A DNA stretch of 64,000 nt from Candidatus Flexicrinis affinis (GTDB taxonomy: Bacteria > Chloroflexota > Anaerolineae > Aggregatilineales > Phototrophicaceae). The stretch covers positions 434,001-498,000 of the forward strand of contig JADJWE010000004.1 in the NCBI GenBank assembly GCA_016716525.1, read 5' to 3'. Position 1 is the stretch's first letter; the number at the start of each line of letters is the position of its first letter. The notes beneath the pieces were generated by a model. The model was not told where the DNA came from, did not search any database, and saw nothing but the letters and a program-made list of their open reading frames with translations. Below, piece after piece: positions 8,031 through 16,473 of the stretch. Position numbers and translations under genes: made by a program.

Positions 8031-8050
8031 CTTATCTTGGTGCATATGGG
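8031..8050 (-). repeat. IS terminal inverted repeat, right
   Basis: CTTATCTTGGTGCATATGGG on the plus strand; the inverse of 6713-6732 with one mismatch. Confidence 0.85.
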
Positions 8051-8074
8051 ATGGACGGCGTGCCCGTCCATCCC
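8048..8074. repeat. Palindromic repeat abutting the IS right end
   Basis: An 11-base perfect stem, GGGATGGACGG / CCGTCCATCCC, with a five-base loop. Its first three bases are also the last bases of the IS terminal repeat. It belongs to the same variable-stem palindrome group as 6695-6714 and 62265-62284. Confidence 0.65.
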
Positions 8075-8097
8075 AACCCATGAACTGCGAAGAGCGA

Positions 8098-9690
8098 TTA
8101 CGGACCCGGCGGCGTAACGAGTCCGATCTGGACGAACAGCTCGCCGACGTCCAGCACGGCGGAGTTCTCGATCGGTTTGCCGTCTTCGTAGCGGAAGATG
8201 CCGATGCCGTTCATCACGATCGGCTGTCCGTTCGGCTCGGCGCCGAAGAACGGTACGCCGCTGAACGTCGCGTGGTACGTGACGTGGATAACCAGCTTAT
8301 CGCCCTGATGGAACATGAAGTTGGTCGTCTGGACGATGTCCGGGAACGACGCTTTGAACATATCGGCGTAGGCGATCCAGCCCTCGCGGTCCATCTGTTG
8401 TGCGAAGGGCAGGTGGGCCTCGAAGTCCTCGTGGAACAGCTCGCGGGCCAGCGCGGTGTCTTCGTTGATGACGGCGTCGAAACGGCCGACGAACTCTTCC
8501 GCCAGCTCGGCCGTCAGTCCGCTGGGATCCGCTGCCTCACTCATGCCGTCAACGTTGCGCGCCGAAACGGTGACTTCGGGATACTGCCCCAACACATCCA
8601 TCGACGCCGCCGGATCGCCTTTGACATAGGTGTCGAAGAATGCCACGAGCGCGGCACGGGTAATCTCAACAGCCCTTTGGCCGTCAACCCCGCCAAGCCA
8701 CCGTGCTTCAATCACCGTTTCGATATTTGGCCAAAGTGTGAAGTCGCCGTAGTCGAGGTGCTCGTAACCTTCGACGGCAACATCGAAATGCGGCCCACGC
8801 GACTCGCCGTAGAATGCCGGGTCCGAAAACAGCCGGTCTTCGCTCAACAGGTACATGAATGGCTGATCAAGCCCTTGTTCGATGACCCCGCCGTAAACCG
8901 GGCCATCACCGGCTGCGCCCGCCTTGCAGCGCGGGTCGACGAAGCACGTGATCGTTGTTGTCGTTCCGCCGAGTGATTGACCGAACACGCCAAGACGGTC
9001 GAGGTCGAGCCGGCCGGTGAACACGCCGTCTGGATCGTTTTCGTTCAACCGCTCGAGTTGGTCCATCACGAAGATCTGATCGGCCGACCAGTGGTTGGCC
9101 GCCGGTTCGAAGCCCCCTTCGTAGGTCGGGATAGCCGGGCGACCGTCGAGCAGGGTCGTATACGATGCGCCGTAAACATGGTTGATTGCTGCCACCACGT
9201 ATCCATGGCTTGCCATTTCTTCGATCTGTGCCGTATACATGCGCACGTCGGCGCCGCCCCCGTGCGAGAAGATCAGCACGGGATACTGTTCGAGCGCGTC
9301 GGACAGCGGTGCATCAGGATAGGCATGTGACTGGAATACGCTGAGGTCACCGGCCTGAGTCTGCATCGTGAGATTAACAGCCGGCGCGAGGAGACCTGTA
9401 AACACCGGCATGAATAGGTCGGCATTGTCGAAGTAAGGCTGGGGTACAGCGCCGGCCTCGACCACTGCCGGGTACAAAAACTGGACGATCACCTCTCGCT
9501 TGTCGTCGGTGTCGTGGACATAAGGCTCGTCGCGCGACTCGTCGACCCAGTGTCGCCATACGACTCCGACATCGTACGGCCCGGTTGGGGCTGGCAGCGG
9601 ATTCTCGGATTGTGCGGAGACAACCAGCGGCATCAAGGTGAGGATCAAGAGTGCACAGAAGAAAGCGGAACGGACTGCATGGCGTACCAT
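8098..9690 (-). CDS. Secreted PAF-acetylhydrolase-like esterase with SnoaL-like domain
   Basis: A 530-residue protein with a signal peptide (FFCALLILTLMPLVVSAQ) and a strong AGGAGG site before ATG 9690. Residues about 40 to 370 are an alpha/beta hydrolase of the platelet-activating-factor acetylhydrolase/dienelactone-hydrolase type. VLIFSHGGG forms the oxyanion region, GVFGQSLGG is the nucleophile elbow (G-Q-S-L-G, usually G-H-S-x-G) and GYEHLDYGDF probably carries the catalytic His. Residues about 395 to 530 (LAEEFVGRFDAVINED, GEPNG-like strands, VLDVGELFVQIG) look like a SnoaL/ester-cyclase alpha+beta barrel, an unusual C-terminal partner. The likely role is hydrolysis of short acyl esters outside the cell; the substrate is unknown. 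Confidence 0.75.
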   Translation of the reverse strand: MVRHAVRSAFFCALLILTLMPLVVSAQSENPLPAPTGPYDVGVVWRHWVDESRDEPYVHDTDDKREVIVQFLYPAVVEAGAVPQPYFDNADLFMPVFTGLLAPAVNLTMQTQAGDLSVFQSHAYPDAPLSDALEQYPVLIFSHGGGADVRMYTAQIEEMASHGYVVAAINHVYGASYTTLLDGRPAIPTYEGGFEPAANHWSADQIFVMDQLERLNENDPDGVFTGRLDLDRLGVFGQSLGGTTTTITCFVDPRCKAGAAGDGPVYGGVIEQGLDQPFMYLLSEDRLFSDPAFYGESRGPHFDVAVEGYEHLDYGDFTLWPNIETVIEARWLGGVDGQRAVEITRAALVAFFDTYVKGDPAASMDVLGQYPEVTVSARNVDGMSEAADPSGLTAELAEEFVGRFDAVINEDTALARELFHEDFEAHLPFAQQMDREGWIAYADMFKASFPDIVQTTNFMFHQGDKLVIHVTYHATFSGVPFFGAEPNGQPIVMNGIGIFRYEDGKPIENSAVLDVGELFVQIGLVTPPGP

Positions 9691-9801
9691 TGTGGGCCTC
9701 CTCTAGCTGCGGACACCGCAACGTTACACCCACTGATTTCAACGAGTCACCCTTCTTGAAGGATGGAAAAAGGATGGTGTTTATGGGTGGGACATACAAC
9801 A

Positions 9802-9827
9802 ACGGGAGGACTGCACTGTCCTCCCGT
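9802..9827 (-). terminator. Hairpin after the MEMO-like gene
   Basis: A 10-base perfect stem, ACGGGAGGAC / GTCCTCCCGT, with a six-base loop; on the minus strand TTGTTGTAT follows. It lies just beyond the stop at 9868 and is a plausible intrinsic terminator with a weak U-tract. Confidence 0.55.
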
Positions 9828-9867
9828 ACCAGAAGCCTGACAATGTAAGCCTGACTCGTGTCTGCCC

Positions 9868-10755
9868 CTACCGCACCAGCGTCCACTCCACCAGCGGGGC
9901 GGCGACCCACGTCGGCGGCGGGGCCTTGTACAGCTCATCGGCCACGCTGTACGTCATGTCGACCACGCGCCCGGTCATCGGCCCCCGTAGATAGCGGAAC
10001 ACCTGCCCGGCGTCGCGGTGATCGGACTTGGCGGTGACGCAGTGCTGGTTGTAACCCCAATAGTCGCCTTCACCGAGGATGCGGATGCCCTCCTCGATGA
10101 CCGTTTGCGCGCGCTTGAGACCGGCCTCGTCGTGGTCGAACGAGTTCTCAGGCGTGTCGCCGTAGCCGATGCCGTGGTGGAACGGGTCGGCGGTCGAGAC
10201 GATCACGGCGTCCTTGACCAGATCCGCCAGCGCGTCGATGCCCGGTAGTTCCTCAGGTTTGCCGCCAGCGAGGTAGGGGTAGCGTTCGATCATCTGCGGC
10301 GTCCGCTCCGGCGGCAGACCGCGCCGCTTGACCTCGGCGTTCCAGAAATGCCGCCAGCTCATCAACGCGTGGTCGCCGCGCCACTCCTGCCGCGGGCCGT
10401 CGATGCCCGTCCCCTGAATACCCCAGTACGGCCAGTCCGATGGCTTTCCGCCGGCGGCCACGGCGCGGCGGGCTGCTTCCATGTCGGCCGTAAAGGCGTG
10501 CAGCACGCTGATCACGACGACCTTGTCCGCGCCGCTGTCGAGCACCGCATGGACGCACGCTGCGATCTGATAGCCGCAGTCCTTCACGCCCGCGTGTGGG
10601 AAGACCAATACACCCCCGTCGCGCAGTGTGCCGGAGAGGTCCCACTGCCTTCCGCGTTCCAGATGGTCGAGCGTGCCGGCCACGCCCAGTTCGGCGTGCT
10701 CGCGGGTGTACAGCGCGATGATGTCCTTCTGCAGTTGATCGCGATCGAGTTCCAT
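9868..10755 (-). CDS. MEMO-like protein (AmmeMemoRadiSam B / class III dioxygenase-like fold)
   Basis: A 295-residue protein with ATG 10755 behind GGAAGGAC. VLVFPHAGVKDCGYQIAAC followed by DKVVVISVLHA matches the 'PHAGY.ySG..aa..y' and 'vviigp.H' motifs of MEMO-family proteins. VIVSTADPFHHGIGYGD resembles the 'stDfsHyg' His-containing motif. Family members share the fold of class III extradiol dioxygenases, with a metal site formed by His residues; bacterial functions are poorly defined. N-terminal residues 1 to 40 are helical. A TATAAT box on this strand lies 35 bases upstream. The assignment rests on motifs only. Confidence 0.55.
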   Translation of the reverse strand: MELDRDQLQKDIIALYTREHAELGVAGTLDHLERGRQWDLSGTLRDGGVLVFPHAGVKDCGYQIAACVHAVLDSGADKVVVISVLHAFTADMEAARRAVAAGGKPSDWPYWGIQGTGIDGPRQEWRGDHALMSWRHFWNAEVKRRGLPPERTPQMIERYPYLAGGKPEELPGIDALADLVKDAVIVSTADPFHHGIGYGDTPENSFDHDEAGLKRAQTVIEEGIRILGEGDYWGYNQHCVTAKSDHRDAGQVFRYLRGPMTGRVVDMTYSVADELYKAPPPTWVAAPLVEWTLVR

Positions 10756-10790
10756 GCGGCGGTGTCCTTCCTCTATCAGATCGGGTTCGG

Positions 10791-10796
10791 ATTATA
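10791..10796 (-). promoter_or_regulatory. TATAAT box for the MEMO-like gene
   Basis: A perfect TATAAT on the minus strand, 35 bases upstream of ATG 10755; no recognisable -35 box. Confidence 0.4.
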
Positions 10797-10887
10797 GCGC
10801 GGCGACCGGATCGGGTCGCGAACACCGACATGCTTGCTGTCAGCGCAATGTAACAAGTTGTGATAGAGTTCAACTACCGAGGGTCAC

Positions 10888-12480
10888 ATGGAGAAGAACT
10901 TAATGACATCCAATCGACGAGTATGGGTATTGATCGTATGCCTATTGGGGGCAATCAGTCTACTGCCCGCCGCGGCCCAGTCCGCGCCACGGGCCGTTCA
11001 AGTCATCCTAAACGCGGCCAACAACAACAAGTCGTCCGCCTTCCAATTCAGCCCCAATGCCGAGATGACTGTGACGGGCGTTGAGAACGCGACCATAGAG
11101 GGGGGTGAATCGCAGCACTCTTGCCTGCCCGCCGCCTCTGCGGGCAGCAAGTCGGTCTGGTTCGAGGTGTTTCTGGTCGAAGGGCTGGTCACGCTCAGCA
11201 CGGCCGGCACCAGCTATGGCACCGGCGGCGGCAACTCGCCCGACTCGGTGATGTCGATCTACTTCGGCAGCAACTTCACAACGTTTGGCAATTTAGTGCC
11301 AGTCGCGTGCAACGACAACGGGAGCGGGGCCGCTGTCCTGACCAACGTGCCGATCCCGGTGAACGGGAACTACCTGATTCAGGTCTCCGCAAGCACTGCC
11401 ATCACGGTCACTGCGGCCTCGCAAGTCAATCTTGTCGTAACGCATGTGCCGGACGACCCGGCGTCGAACAACGAGCCGGGCGGTGCCAAGTCGATCAAAT
11501 TCCCGGCGAATGTCTCGCTGTCGAACATGGGCTTTGCCACGGTCGACTTGAACGAGCCTGCCGATCCCGCGCTGGCAGATCCGTTGTACAACACCGTGTG
11601 GTTCACGTTCACGAAAGTGGACGAATCCCCGACCGTGTTCCAGCAGCTCAACTCCGCGACTGGCGCGCCAACCCTGTGGTTTTCGATCTACACGGATACG
11701 GGTGCCGGGCTCGCGATCGCGCCAGACCTCGATCAGTCTGACGGCTACGTGGCTGCATTTCTCTCGCCCGGAACCTACTATCTGCGTGTCGGTCAGACCT
11801 CCGAACCTGAAGGTATTGTGTCTCTCACGGAGTCGTTCATTACGCTTGGGTACCTGATGCCGAACAATTTCGAGTTCAGCGTGGACCGCTACGAGAACAC
11901 CAATACATCCGGACTACCGGTAGCCGATCTGAACGGGTGGTCGGTCAAGAACGGTGATGTCGGAGAGACGGCTGTGTGCGACCCGATCGCGCCGTACAAC
12001 TGCTACTTTGTCTTTACCAGCAGCGGCGCGCTGGAGTCAACGCAGTTGAAGTCCAAGCTCAACCTCGTTGACAACAAAATCAAGAAGGGCGACATTTTGA
12101 CGATGAACGCCTCTGTCGAGCTTGTCGGCGATCCAGACCTCGCCATATCGGTGAAATTGGTCGATGCAAGCGGAGCCAAACTCAAGTTCGGTACCGATTA
12201 TGACACCGACGTCACGGACTTCGTCCAGTACACAGCGTTTGCAACGGCCTCTCTAAAACCGGTGAAGGCAGTCGTCAAATTCAAGAACAACGACACGGAC
12301 TTTGGCGATACGGTTCGGCTGGACAGCTTTGCTGCCGGTACCGTGCGTGTTGGCGAATTCGTCGGCCGCTTCACGCCGGTGCTGTCCGGCCTCAAGCTCG
12401 AACTCCCCGATGCGTGGTCGGCTCCGGGCGGCGCGGATGTGCTGCCGGTACCGGCAGCGCCGAGCGCAGGTTGGCGGTAG
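10888..12480 (+). CDS. Secreted paralogue-family protein, long form
   Basis: A 530-residue exported protein. The signal peptide ends near LLPAAAQSA (residue about 32). The start may be ATG 10888 or ATG 10903, since GGAG inside the first codons could serve the second. Two beta-rich repeats resembling bacterial pre-peptidase C-terminal domains follow: KSVWFEVFLVEG with VTLSTAG, and NTVWFTFTKV with TYYLRVGQ. From about residue 325 (NFEFSVDRYEN, GWSVKNGD) comes the C-terminal module shared with five other proteins here, although the DGTP signature is weaker in this one. The tail is VLPVPAAPSAGWR. No catalytic motif is visible; a role in surface binding is inferred. Confidence 0.75.
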   Translation: MEKNLMTSNRRVWVLIVCLLGAISLLPAAAQSAPRAVQVILNAANNNKSSAFQFSPNAEMTVTGVENATIEGGESQHSCLPAASAGSKSVWFEVFLVEGLVTLSTAGTSYGTGGGNSPDSVMSIYFGSNFTTFGNLVPVACNDNGSGAAVLTNVPIPVNGNYLIQVSASTAITVTAASQVNLVVTHVPDDPASNNEPGGAKSIKFPANVSLSNMGFATVDLNEPADPALADPLYNTVWFTFTKVDESPTVFQQLNSATGAPTLWFSIYTDTGAGLAIAPDLDQSDGYVAAFLSPGTYYLRVGQTSEPEGIVSLTESFITLGYLMPNNFEFSVDRYENTNTSGLPVADLNGWSVKNGDVGETAVCDPIAPYNCYFVFTSSGALESTQLKSKLNLVDNKIKKGDILTMNASVELVGDPDLAISVKLVDASGAKLKFGTDYDTDVTDFVQYTAFATASLKPVKAVVKFKNNDTDFGDTVRLDSFAAGTVRVGEFVGRFTPVLSGLKLELPDAWSAPGGADVLPVPAAPSAGWR

Positions 12481-12488
12481 CTGAATAA

Positions 12489-12531
12489 CCCCTCACCCCT
12501 GACCCCTCTCCCTCGTACGAGGGGAGAGGGG
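12489..12531. repeat. CCCCTCACCCC...GAGAGGGG hairpin repeat
   Basis: A 10-base stem, CCCCTCTCCC (12503-12512) / GGGAGAGGGG (12522-12531), preceded by CCCTCACCCC. The same kind of unit occurs at 22985, 31831 and 57490. It lies between convergent genes and could also act as a factor-independent stop for either. Confidence 0.7.
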
Positions 12532-12617
12532 AAACCGGAGGTTCGAGGTTTCGACTCTAGCTGGTGCCCGGAGGGGCATGCCGGCTAGAGAGGGGCAGGA
12601 GCTGAGGGGGCGATTCT

Positions 12618-13502
12618 CTACGCGAAGAAGTGCGACTCCGCGATGATCTCCAGCGGCGGGACGAGCGTCGCTTCCACCACCGATTTGCCGGTGCGCTTCA
12701 TGTACGCCTGCACGGTGTGGTAGCCGAGCGCATAACCGGCGTAGGCCGGAATGCCGATCGGATCGGTGCCGCTGAAGCCGCCGCTGATCGGGTCGCCGAA
12801 GATGTATTGGCGCACGGTGTTGAAATCGCTGAGGTCGAAGGCATCGCGGAAGCGCGCTTTCGTCTCGTCCAGACGGCTCATGTCGAACGCCGTGACCCAC
12901 GGGCCGACCTTGTCCGCGCCGTACAGCTCCGCGCCGAACGACTCGGCCAGCCCCTCGTTGATCATATACGACGCCAGCGACGAGATGATCGCGCCTTGAC
13001 CGGACAGCCAGCCCACGAACTGGTGGTGCATCTCGTGGGCTGTCGCGGCCTGCACGGCCCTGACGTTCTCGGGCGTCGGCGCACTGTACGTGACCATCAC
13101 CGAGCCGGGGATCGCGCCGAAGCCGGAATATCCGATGTCGATCCCGCCGTAACTGAACGGCTGTGTGAGCAGCAGCGCGAACGTGATGTCGCCGACGGCG
13201 CTCAGGTCGGTGTACTTCTCGAAGGCGGCACGGGCGTCCTCGACCGCCTGCGCCGCCTTGCGCCACGCGTCGTACTCAACCAACGTCGCGAACGGTTTCG
13301 CTTGCAGCGCGGCATCGCCGCCGGCGAACTGCTCCGGCGACATGCCCCACTGGGCGAACACTCCGGCCCCGCCGAACCTCTGCGCAAGGCCGGCGAACGG
13401 GGCGGCGATTTCGCGCTCGAAGATCGCGGCACGCGTTTCGGCGTCGGGTGCGTCGAACAGCTGTCGATAGGTCGTTTCGATGTCGAGGATGGTGATGTTC
13501 AT
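12618..13502 (-). CDS. DUF2268-type zinc protease
   Basis: A 294-residue protein with ATG 13502 behind GGAGGGG. It carries ATAHEMHHQFVGW (an H-E-x-x-H zinc site at about residue 153), followed by a second conserved block, INEGLAESFGAELYG, in which the Glu can be the third ligand. This is the arrangement of DUF2268 predicted Zn-dependent proteases. GYALGYHTVQAYMKRTGKS near the C-terminus matches the family's 'Y..G...v......' ending. No signal peptide is present, so it is probably cytoplasmic. The substrate is unknown. Confidence 0.8.
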   Translation of the reverse strand: MNITILDIETTYRQLFDAPDAETRAAIFEREIAAPFAGLAQRFGGAGVFAQWGMSPEQFAGGDAALQAKPFATLVEYDAWRKAAQAVEDARAAFEKYTDLSAVGDITFALLLTQPFSYGGIDIGYSGFGAIPGSVMVTYSAPTPENVRAVQAATAHEMHHQFVGWLSGQGAIISSLASYMINEGLAESFGAELYGADKVGPWVTAFDMSRLDETKARFRDAFDLSDFNTVRQYIFGDPISGGFSGTDPIGIPAYAGYALGYHTVQAYMKRTGKSVVEATLVPPLEIIAESHFFA

Positions 13503-13596
13503 GAGTCCCCTCCGCTGGGTGTCGTGTCGATACGTCCAACGCTACAGCCTGACGTAACGTGAGGCTCAACCCCCAGCGGATGGGGAATGCACCGAC

Positions 13597-14625
13597 CTAC
13601 TGCGCGGGCAGCGGCATGGCCAGCGGCGCGTCTCGCGTAAGGCCGCCCACGTAATACACCCCGACAAGGTCGAGAAGGACAGTGCCATCGGCCGCTCCGT
13701 TCTTGAACTGCACTTTCACTTTCGAGACGTTGGCACTTGCCATCTCGACAGGCACGTTCAGATTGGTATAGGTACCAATAAGCTCACCCACCGTTCGTGA
13801 CGCTTTGGACGTTGGCGTACCGTCGGAGTAGCTGACTTTCAACGTCGCTTTGAAGTTGAAGCTGGTGCCGGTTGTCTTGAAGTTGGCGTTGAGAAAGATC
13901 GTGTGGCCCTTGTGGCCAAGCAGCGAGGTGGTGGGCCAATTGAGGGTTTGCTGGAGCTTGGTAGATTCGGCGGGACCTCCGAAGAACTTGAAGAGGCAGT
14001 TTCCGGCCACCGCTTCGCCAGTGCCGCAAACCCGCGCGTCGCCGTTGAGCCCGTTCTTGACGACCCAGGCCGATGAACCCGCCTCGAAGCTGCCATCAAC
14101 GATGCCTGGATCGTAAGAGCTAGCGGCAATGACCTGGGTCTTCATCTTGTAGACCGAGCCGGGGAGAATGTTATTGAACTCCGACGCGACGCGGATGAAA
14201 TACGTTGTGCCGGCGGTTATGGACGCCCCTGTGATGGTCGCGTTCCCCATCGTGGACGGCGCGCACGCAACGTCCACTAAGCTCGCGAGCGTTCCGGTAT
14301 GGATGGACAGGGCCGTATTTGGCCCTGAAAGATAAGGGCGGACATTGATCGTGCTGCCGGATGTCGAGATGGCGATGGTGCCGGTCAGTGGCGATACAAA
14401 TGAGAACCACACGCTGTGGTAGCTGGGCAGACCGCAGATCGTCTGGTCTTGCGTCTGCGTGGTTGCCAGATGCACATCGGGGGTGGTGTACTTCGCATTG
14501 AGCGCAATCGGCAGGGCCGAATTGAAGTTGTCATAAGACGGCGCGGACTGCGCCTGTACGGCAGGGGCGGAGGCGAGTGTAAGCAGCAGGGAGAGGAAGA
14601 GTGCGAGAGTAGAACGCCGGGCCAT
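13597..14625 (-). CDS. Secreted paralogue-family protein
   Basis: A 342-residue exported protein with ATG 14625 behind AAGGAAC. The signal peptide (LALFLSLLLTLASAPAVQAQ) is followed by NFNSALPIALNAKYTT and a beta domain containing HSVWFSFVSP and TIAISTSGS (pre-peptidase C-terminal-like). The shared C-terminal module starts near residue 180: VDGSFEAGSSAWVVKNG, NGDARVCGTG, CLFKFFGGPAE and SYSDGTPTSKAS. The protein ends LAMPLPAQ. Family members lie at 10.9, 37.2, 50.6, 57.6 and 58.9 kb. There is no catalytic motif; carbohydrate or surface binding is possible but unproven. Confidence 0.75.
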   Translation of the reverse strand: MARRSTLALFLSLLLTLASAPAVQAQSAPSYDNFNSALPIALNAKYTTPDVHLATTQTQDQTICGLPSYHSVWFSFVSPLTGTIAISTSGSTINVRPYLSGPNTALSIHTGTLASLVDVACAPSTMGNATITGASITAGTTYFIRVASEFNNILPGSVYKMKTQVIAASSYDPGIVDGSFEAGSSAWVVKNGLNGDARVCGTGEAVAGNCLFKFFGGPAESTKLQQTLNWPTTSLLGHKGHTIFLNANFKTTGTSFNFKATLKVSYSDGTPTSKASRTVGELIGTYTNLNVPVEMASANVSKVKVQFKNGAADGTVLLDLVGVYYVGGLTRDAPLAMPLPAQ

Positions 14626-14754
14626 GAGCTGGGTTCCTTTCCGGACTGGCTGTAACGTAATCAGCGCTGTGCGGGATTGCGGCGCATAGTATGGTTATAT
14701 ACCCGTACTCGAATCGGCGGGCGGGATTTTCGCAAGGACAGAGCGAATGCGCTA

Positions 14755-14797
14755 AGAACAACGCCCCTCATCGGCATCCGATGAGGGGCGTTGTTCT
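14755..14797 (-). terminator. Strong intrinsic terminator of the sigma/pentapeptide operon
   Basis: A perfect 20-base stem (14755-14774 with 14778-14797) closed by a three-base loop lies 16 bases beyond the stop at 14813. The stem base is AGAACAAC/GTTGTTCT, so the transcript ends in a U-rich arm. Confidence 0.8.
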
Positions 14798-14812
14798 ATC
14801 CTCTGACGTGAG

Positions 14813-16468
14813 CTAACCGACGCGGGCACCGAAGCGGCGGAAATCTTCCAAGCTGCTGCACCGCTCGCCGTCGGGCAGGGTGGCGCCGTCGACGTTGGCG
14901 CCGCTCAGGACCGTGCCGCGCAGGTTGGCGTCCTCGAACGTCGCGCTGCGCAGGTCGGCGTCGGTAAGGTTGGTGTCGCGCAGGTCGGCGTTAAGGAACA
15001 CCGCGCGCTCCAGTCCGGCATTGGCGAAGTTGGCGCCAGTGGCGTTCGCGTCCTCGAACGAACTTCCATCCATCGACGCGCCCTGAAAGTTCGCGCCGCT
15101 GAGGGATGCACTTTGGAACACGGCGTTGGAAAGCTGCGCGCCTTTGAAATTGGCGCCGGTCGCCTCGGCGTCTTCAAACGACGTGTTGACGAGATTCGCG
15201 CCGGACAGGTTGGCGCTGCGCAGTTTGGCGTTCTGGAAGATGCTGTTCGACAGATCGGCGCCGCCGAAGTTGACCGCGGTCGCATCGGCATCTTCGAAGT
15301 TCGAGTTGCCGGCCCGCACCGCGCCGAAGTTGGCACTGCGCAGCGCCGCGTCGGTGAAGATTGCGCCGTTGAGCACTGCGTTGCCGAAGTTGGCGTTGTC
15401 CAGCGTAGCATCCTCGAAGCTGGCGTATTCGGCGTCGACGTCACCGGCGTTGACGCTGTGCATGACCGCGCTGTCGAAGCTGGCGCGGCTGATGTTTGCG
15501 CCGTGCATGTTGGCGCTGTCGAGCACGGCATCGCTGAAGACGGCGTAGCTCAAGTTGGCGTTTTGCAGGACCGCCCCGCGCAGCTTGGCGTCGCGGAAGT
15601 TGCCATGGTTGGCGTCGACATCGGACAGGTTCGCGCCGCTCAGGTCGGCGTCCTCGAAGTTGGCGTTAGCCATTTCCTGACCGGACAGGTCGGCGCCGCG
15701 CATGCGGGCCTCGCGCATCTGACCGAAGTCGATCGAACTCAACGCGCGGTGGAGGGTTGAGCGCGTCATGTTCATGATCTGCTCTTGCAGGTCGCGGCCC
15801 ATCGAGCGCAGCTCGCGCGCCCGTTCGCGCATCTCGCGGCGGAACTCCTCAGTCGCGGCGGCCCATTCTTCGCGGTCGAAATCGAAGCTGAACTCGAAAT
15901 CGTCACCGGCTTCACCACCATCGTCGCCTTTGCGCTTGGCGCGCTCCTCGGCGAAGCGGGCGTCGAGACGGCGCTTGATCTCGGTCGTCTCCGCGCTGCC
16001 GTTATCGTCTTCGACTTCGTCGGGCCGTTCGACGCGAATGCTGAAGCCGTGCGGGCGCGGCGGGCGAGCGGGCCGTGGCGGGCGCGGCGGGCGTGGCGGG
16101 CGAGCGGGACGTGGGGGCACGGGAGGCACAGGCGGGACGTGCGGGACCGAACTACGCTGCGGGCGCTGCGGGAAGGGAAGCATCGACTCGAGATACGACT
16201 CAAGCTGTGTGGCGGCAGTCCCGACGATCGTGACGGCCTTGCGCTCTGCGCCCTCGCCCTCGGTATTCGGGTTGATTTTGAGGGTTTGGATGAAGAAGTC
16301 GTCAGGCAGCAGTTCACTGATGCGCCCGTGCAGCGCCTGATATTGACTGACGGTCATGGCGGCGACCCCCTCATACGAGCTGGTCTGGATCGCGCGTTCG
16401 GTGGAGCGCTGCAAGGCGCGGACGGCTTGCAGCAGTTGGGCAAGTTGTTGGGTCTGGGCGGGTTCCAT
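14813..16468 (-). CDS. Pentapeptide-repeat protein partnered with an ECF sigma factor
   Basis: A 551-residue cytoplasmic protein. Residues 1 to 105 are a helical/beta domain (LQAVRALQRSTERAIQ, ISELLPDDFFIQTLKI). Residues about 108 to 140 are an extreme Pro/Arg linker (PRPARPPRPPRPPRPARP). Residues about 160 to 245 are highly charged and probably coiled coil. From about residue 268 to 540 the A-(D/N)-L/F-x-x pentapeptide repeat runs without a break (GADLSGQEMANANFEDADLS and on), which folds as a right-handed four-sided beta helix. The gene starts five bases after the sigma factor stop, so the two are co-transcribed. No membrane segment is seen. Confidence 0.88.
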   Translation of the reverse strand: MEPAQTQQLAQLLQAVRALQRSTERAIQTSSYEGVAAMTVSQYQALHGRISELLPDDFFIQTLKINPNTEGEGAERKAVTIVGTAATQLESYLESMLPFPQRPQRSSVPHVPPVPPVPPRPARPPRPPRPPRPARPPRPHGFSIRVERPDEVEDDNGSAETTEIKRRLDARFAEERAKRKGDDGGEAGDDFEFSFDFDREEWAAATEEFRREMRERARELRSMGRDLQEQIMNMTRSTLHRALSSIDFGQMREARMRGADLSGQEMANANFEDADLSGANLSDVDANHGNFRDAKLRGAVLQNANLSYAVFSDAVLDSANMHGANISRASFDSAVMHSVNAGDVDAEYASFEDATLDNANFGNAVLNGAIFTDAALRSANFGAVRAGNSNFEDADATAVNFGGADLSNSIFQNAKLRSANLSGANLVNTSFEDAEATGANFKGAQLSNAVFQSASLSGANFQGASMDGSSFEDANATGANFANAGLERAVFLNADLRDTNLTDADLRSATFEDANLRGTVLSGANVDGATLPDGERCSSLEDFRRFGARVG

Positions 16469-16473
16469 GGCGG

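Larger units (their letters stand above)
6713..8050 (-). mobile_element. IS4-family insertion sequence, about 1.34 kb
   Basis: The element is bounded by 20-base terminal inverted repeats with one mismatch (6713-6732 and 8031-8050) and contains one transposase, read on the minus strand in two overlapping frames. Each end touches a palindromic intergenic repeat: GGACGCGATGTATCGCGTCC on the left, GGGATGGACGG...CCGTCCATCCC on the right. No clear target-site duplication is visible. No passenger gene is present. Confidence 0.85.

Noticed and set aside
14880..15760. Regular 15-base periodicity that at first looks like an array of short repeats (CRISPR-like)
   Set aside because: The period equals five codons and translates on the minus strand into A-(D/N)-L/F-x-x pentapeptide repeats; there are no constant repeats with variable spacers.
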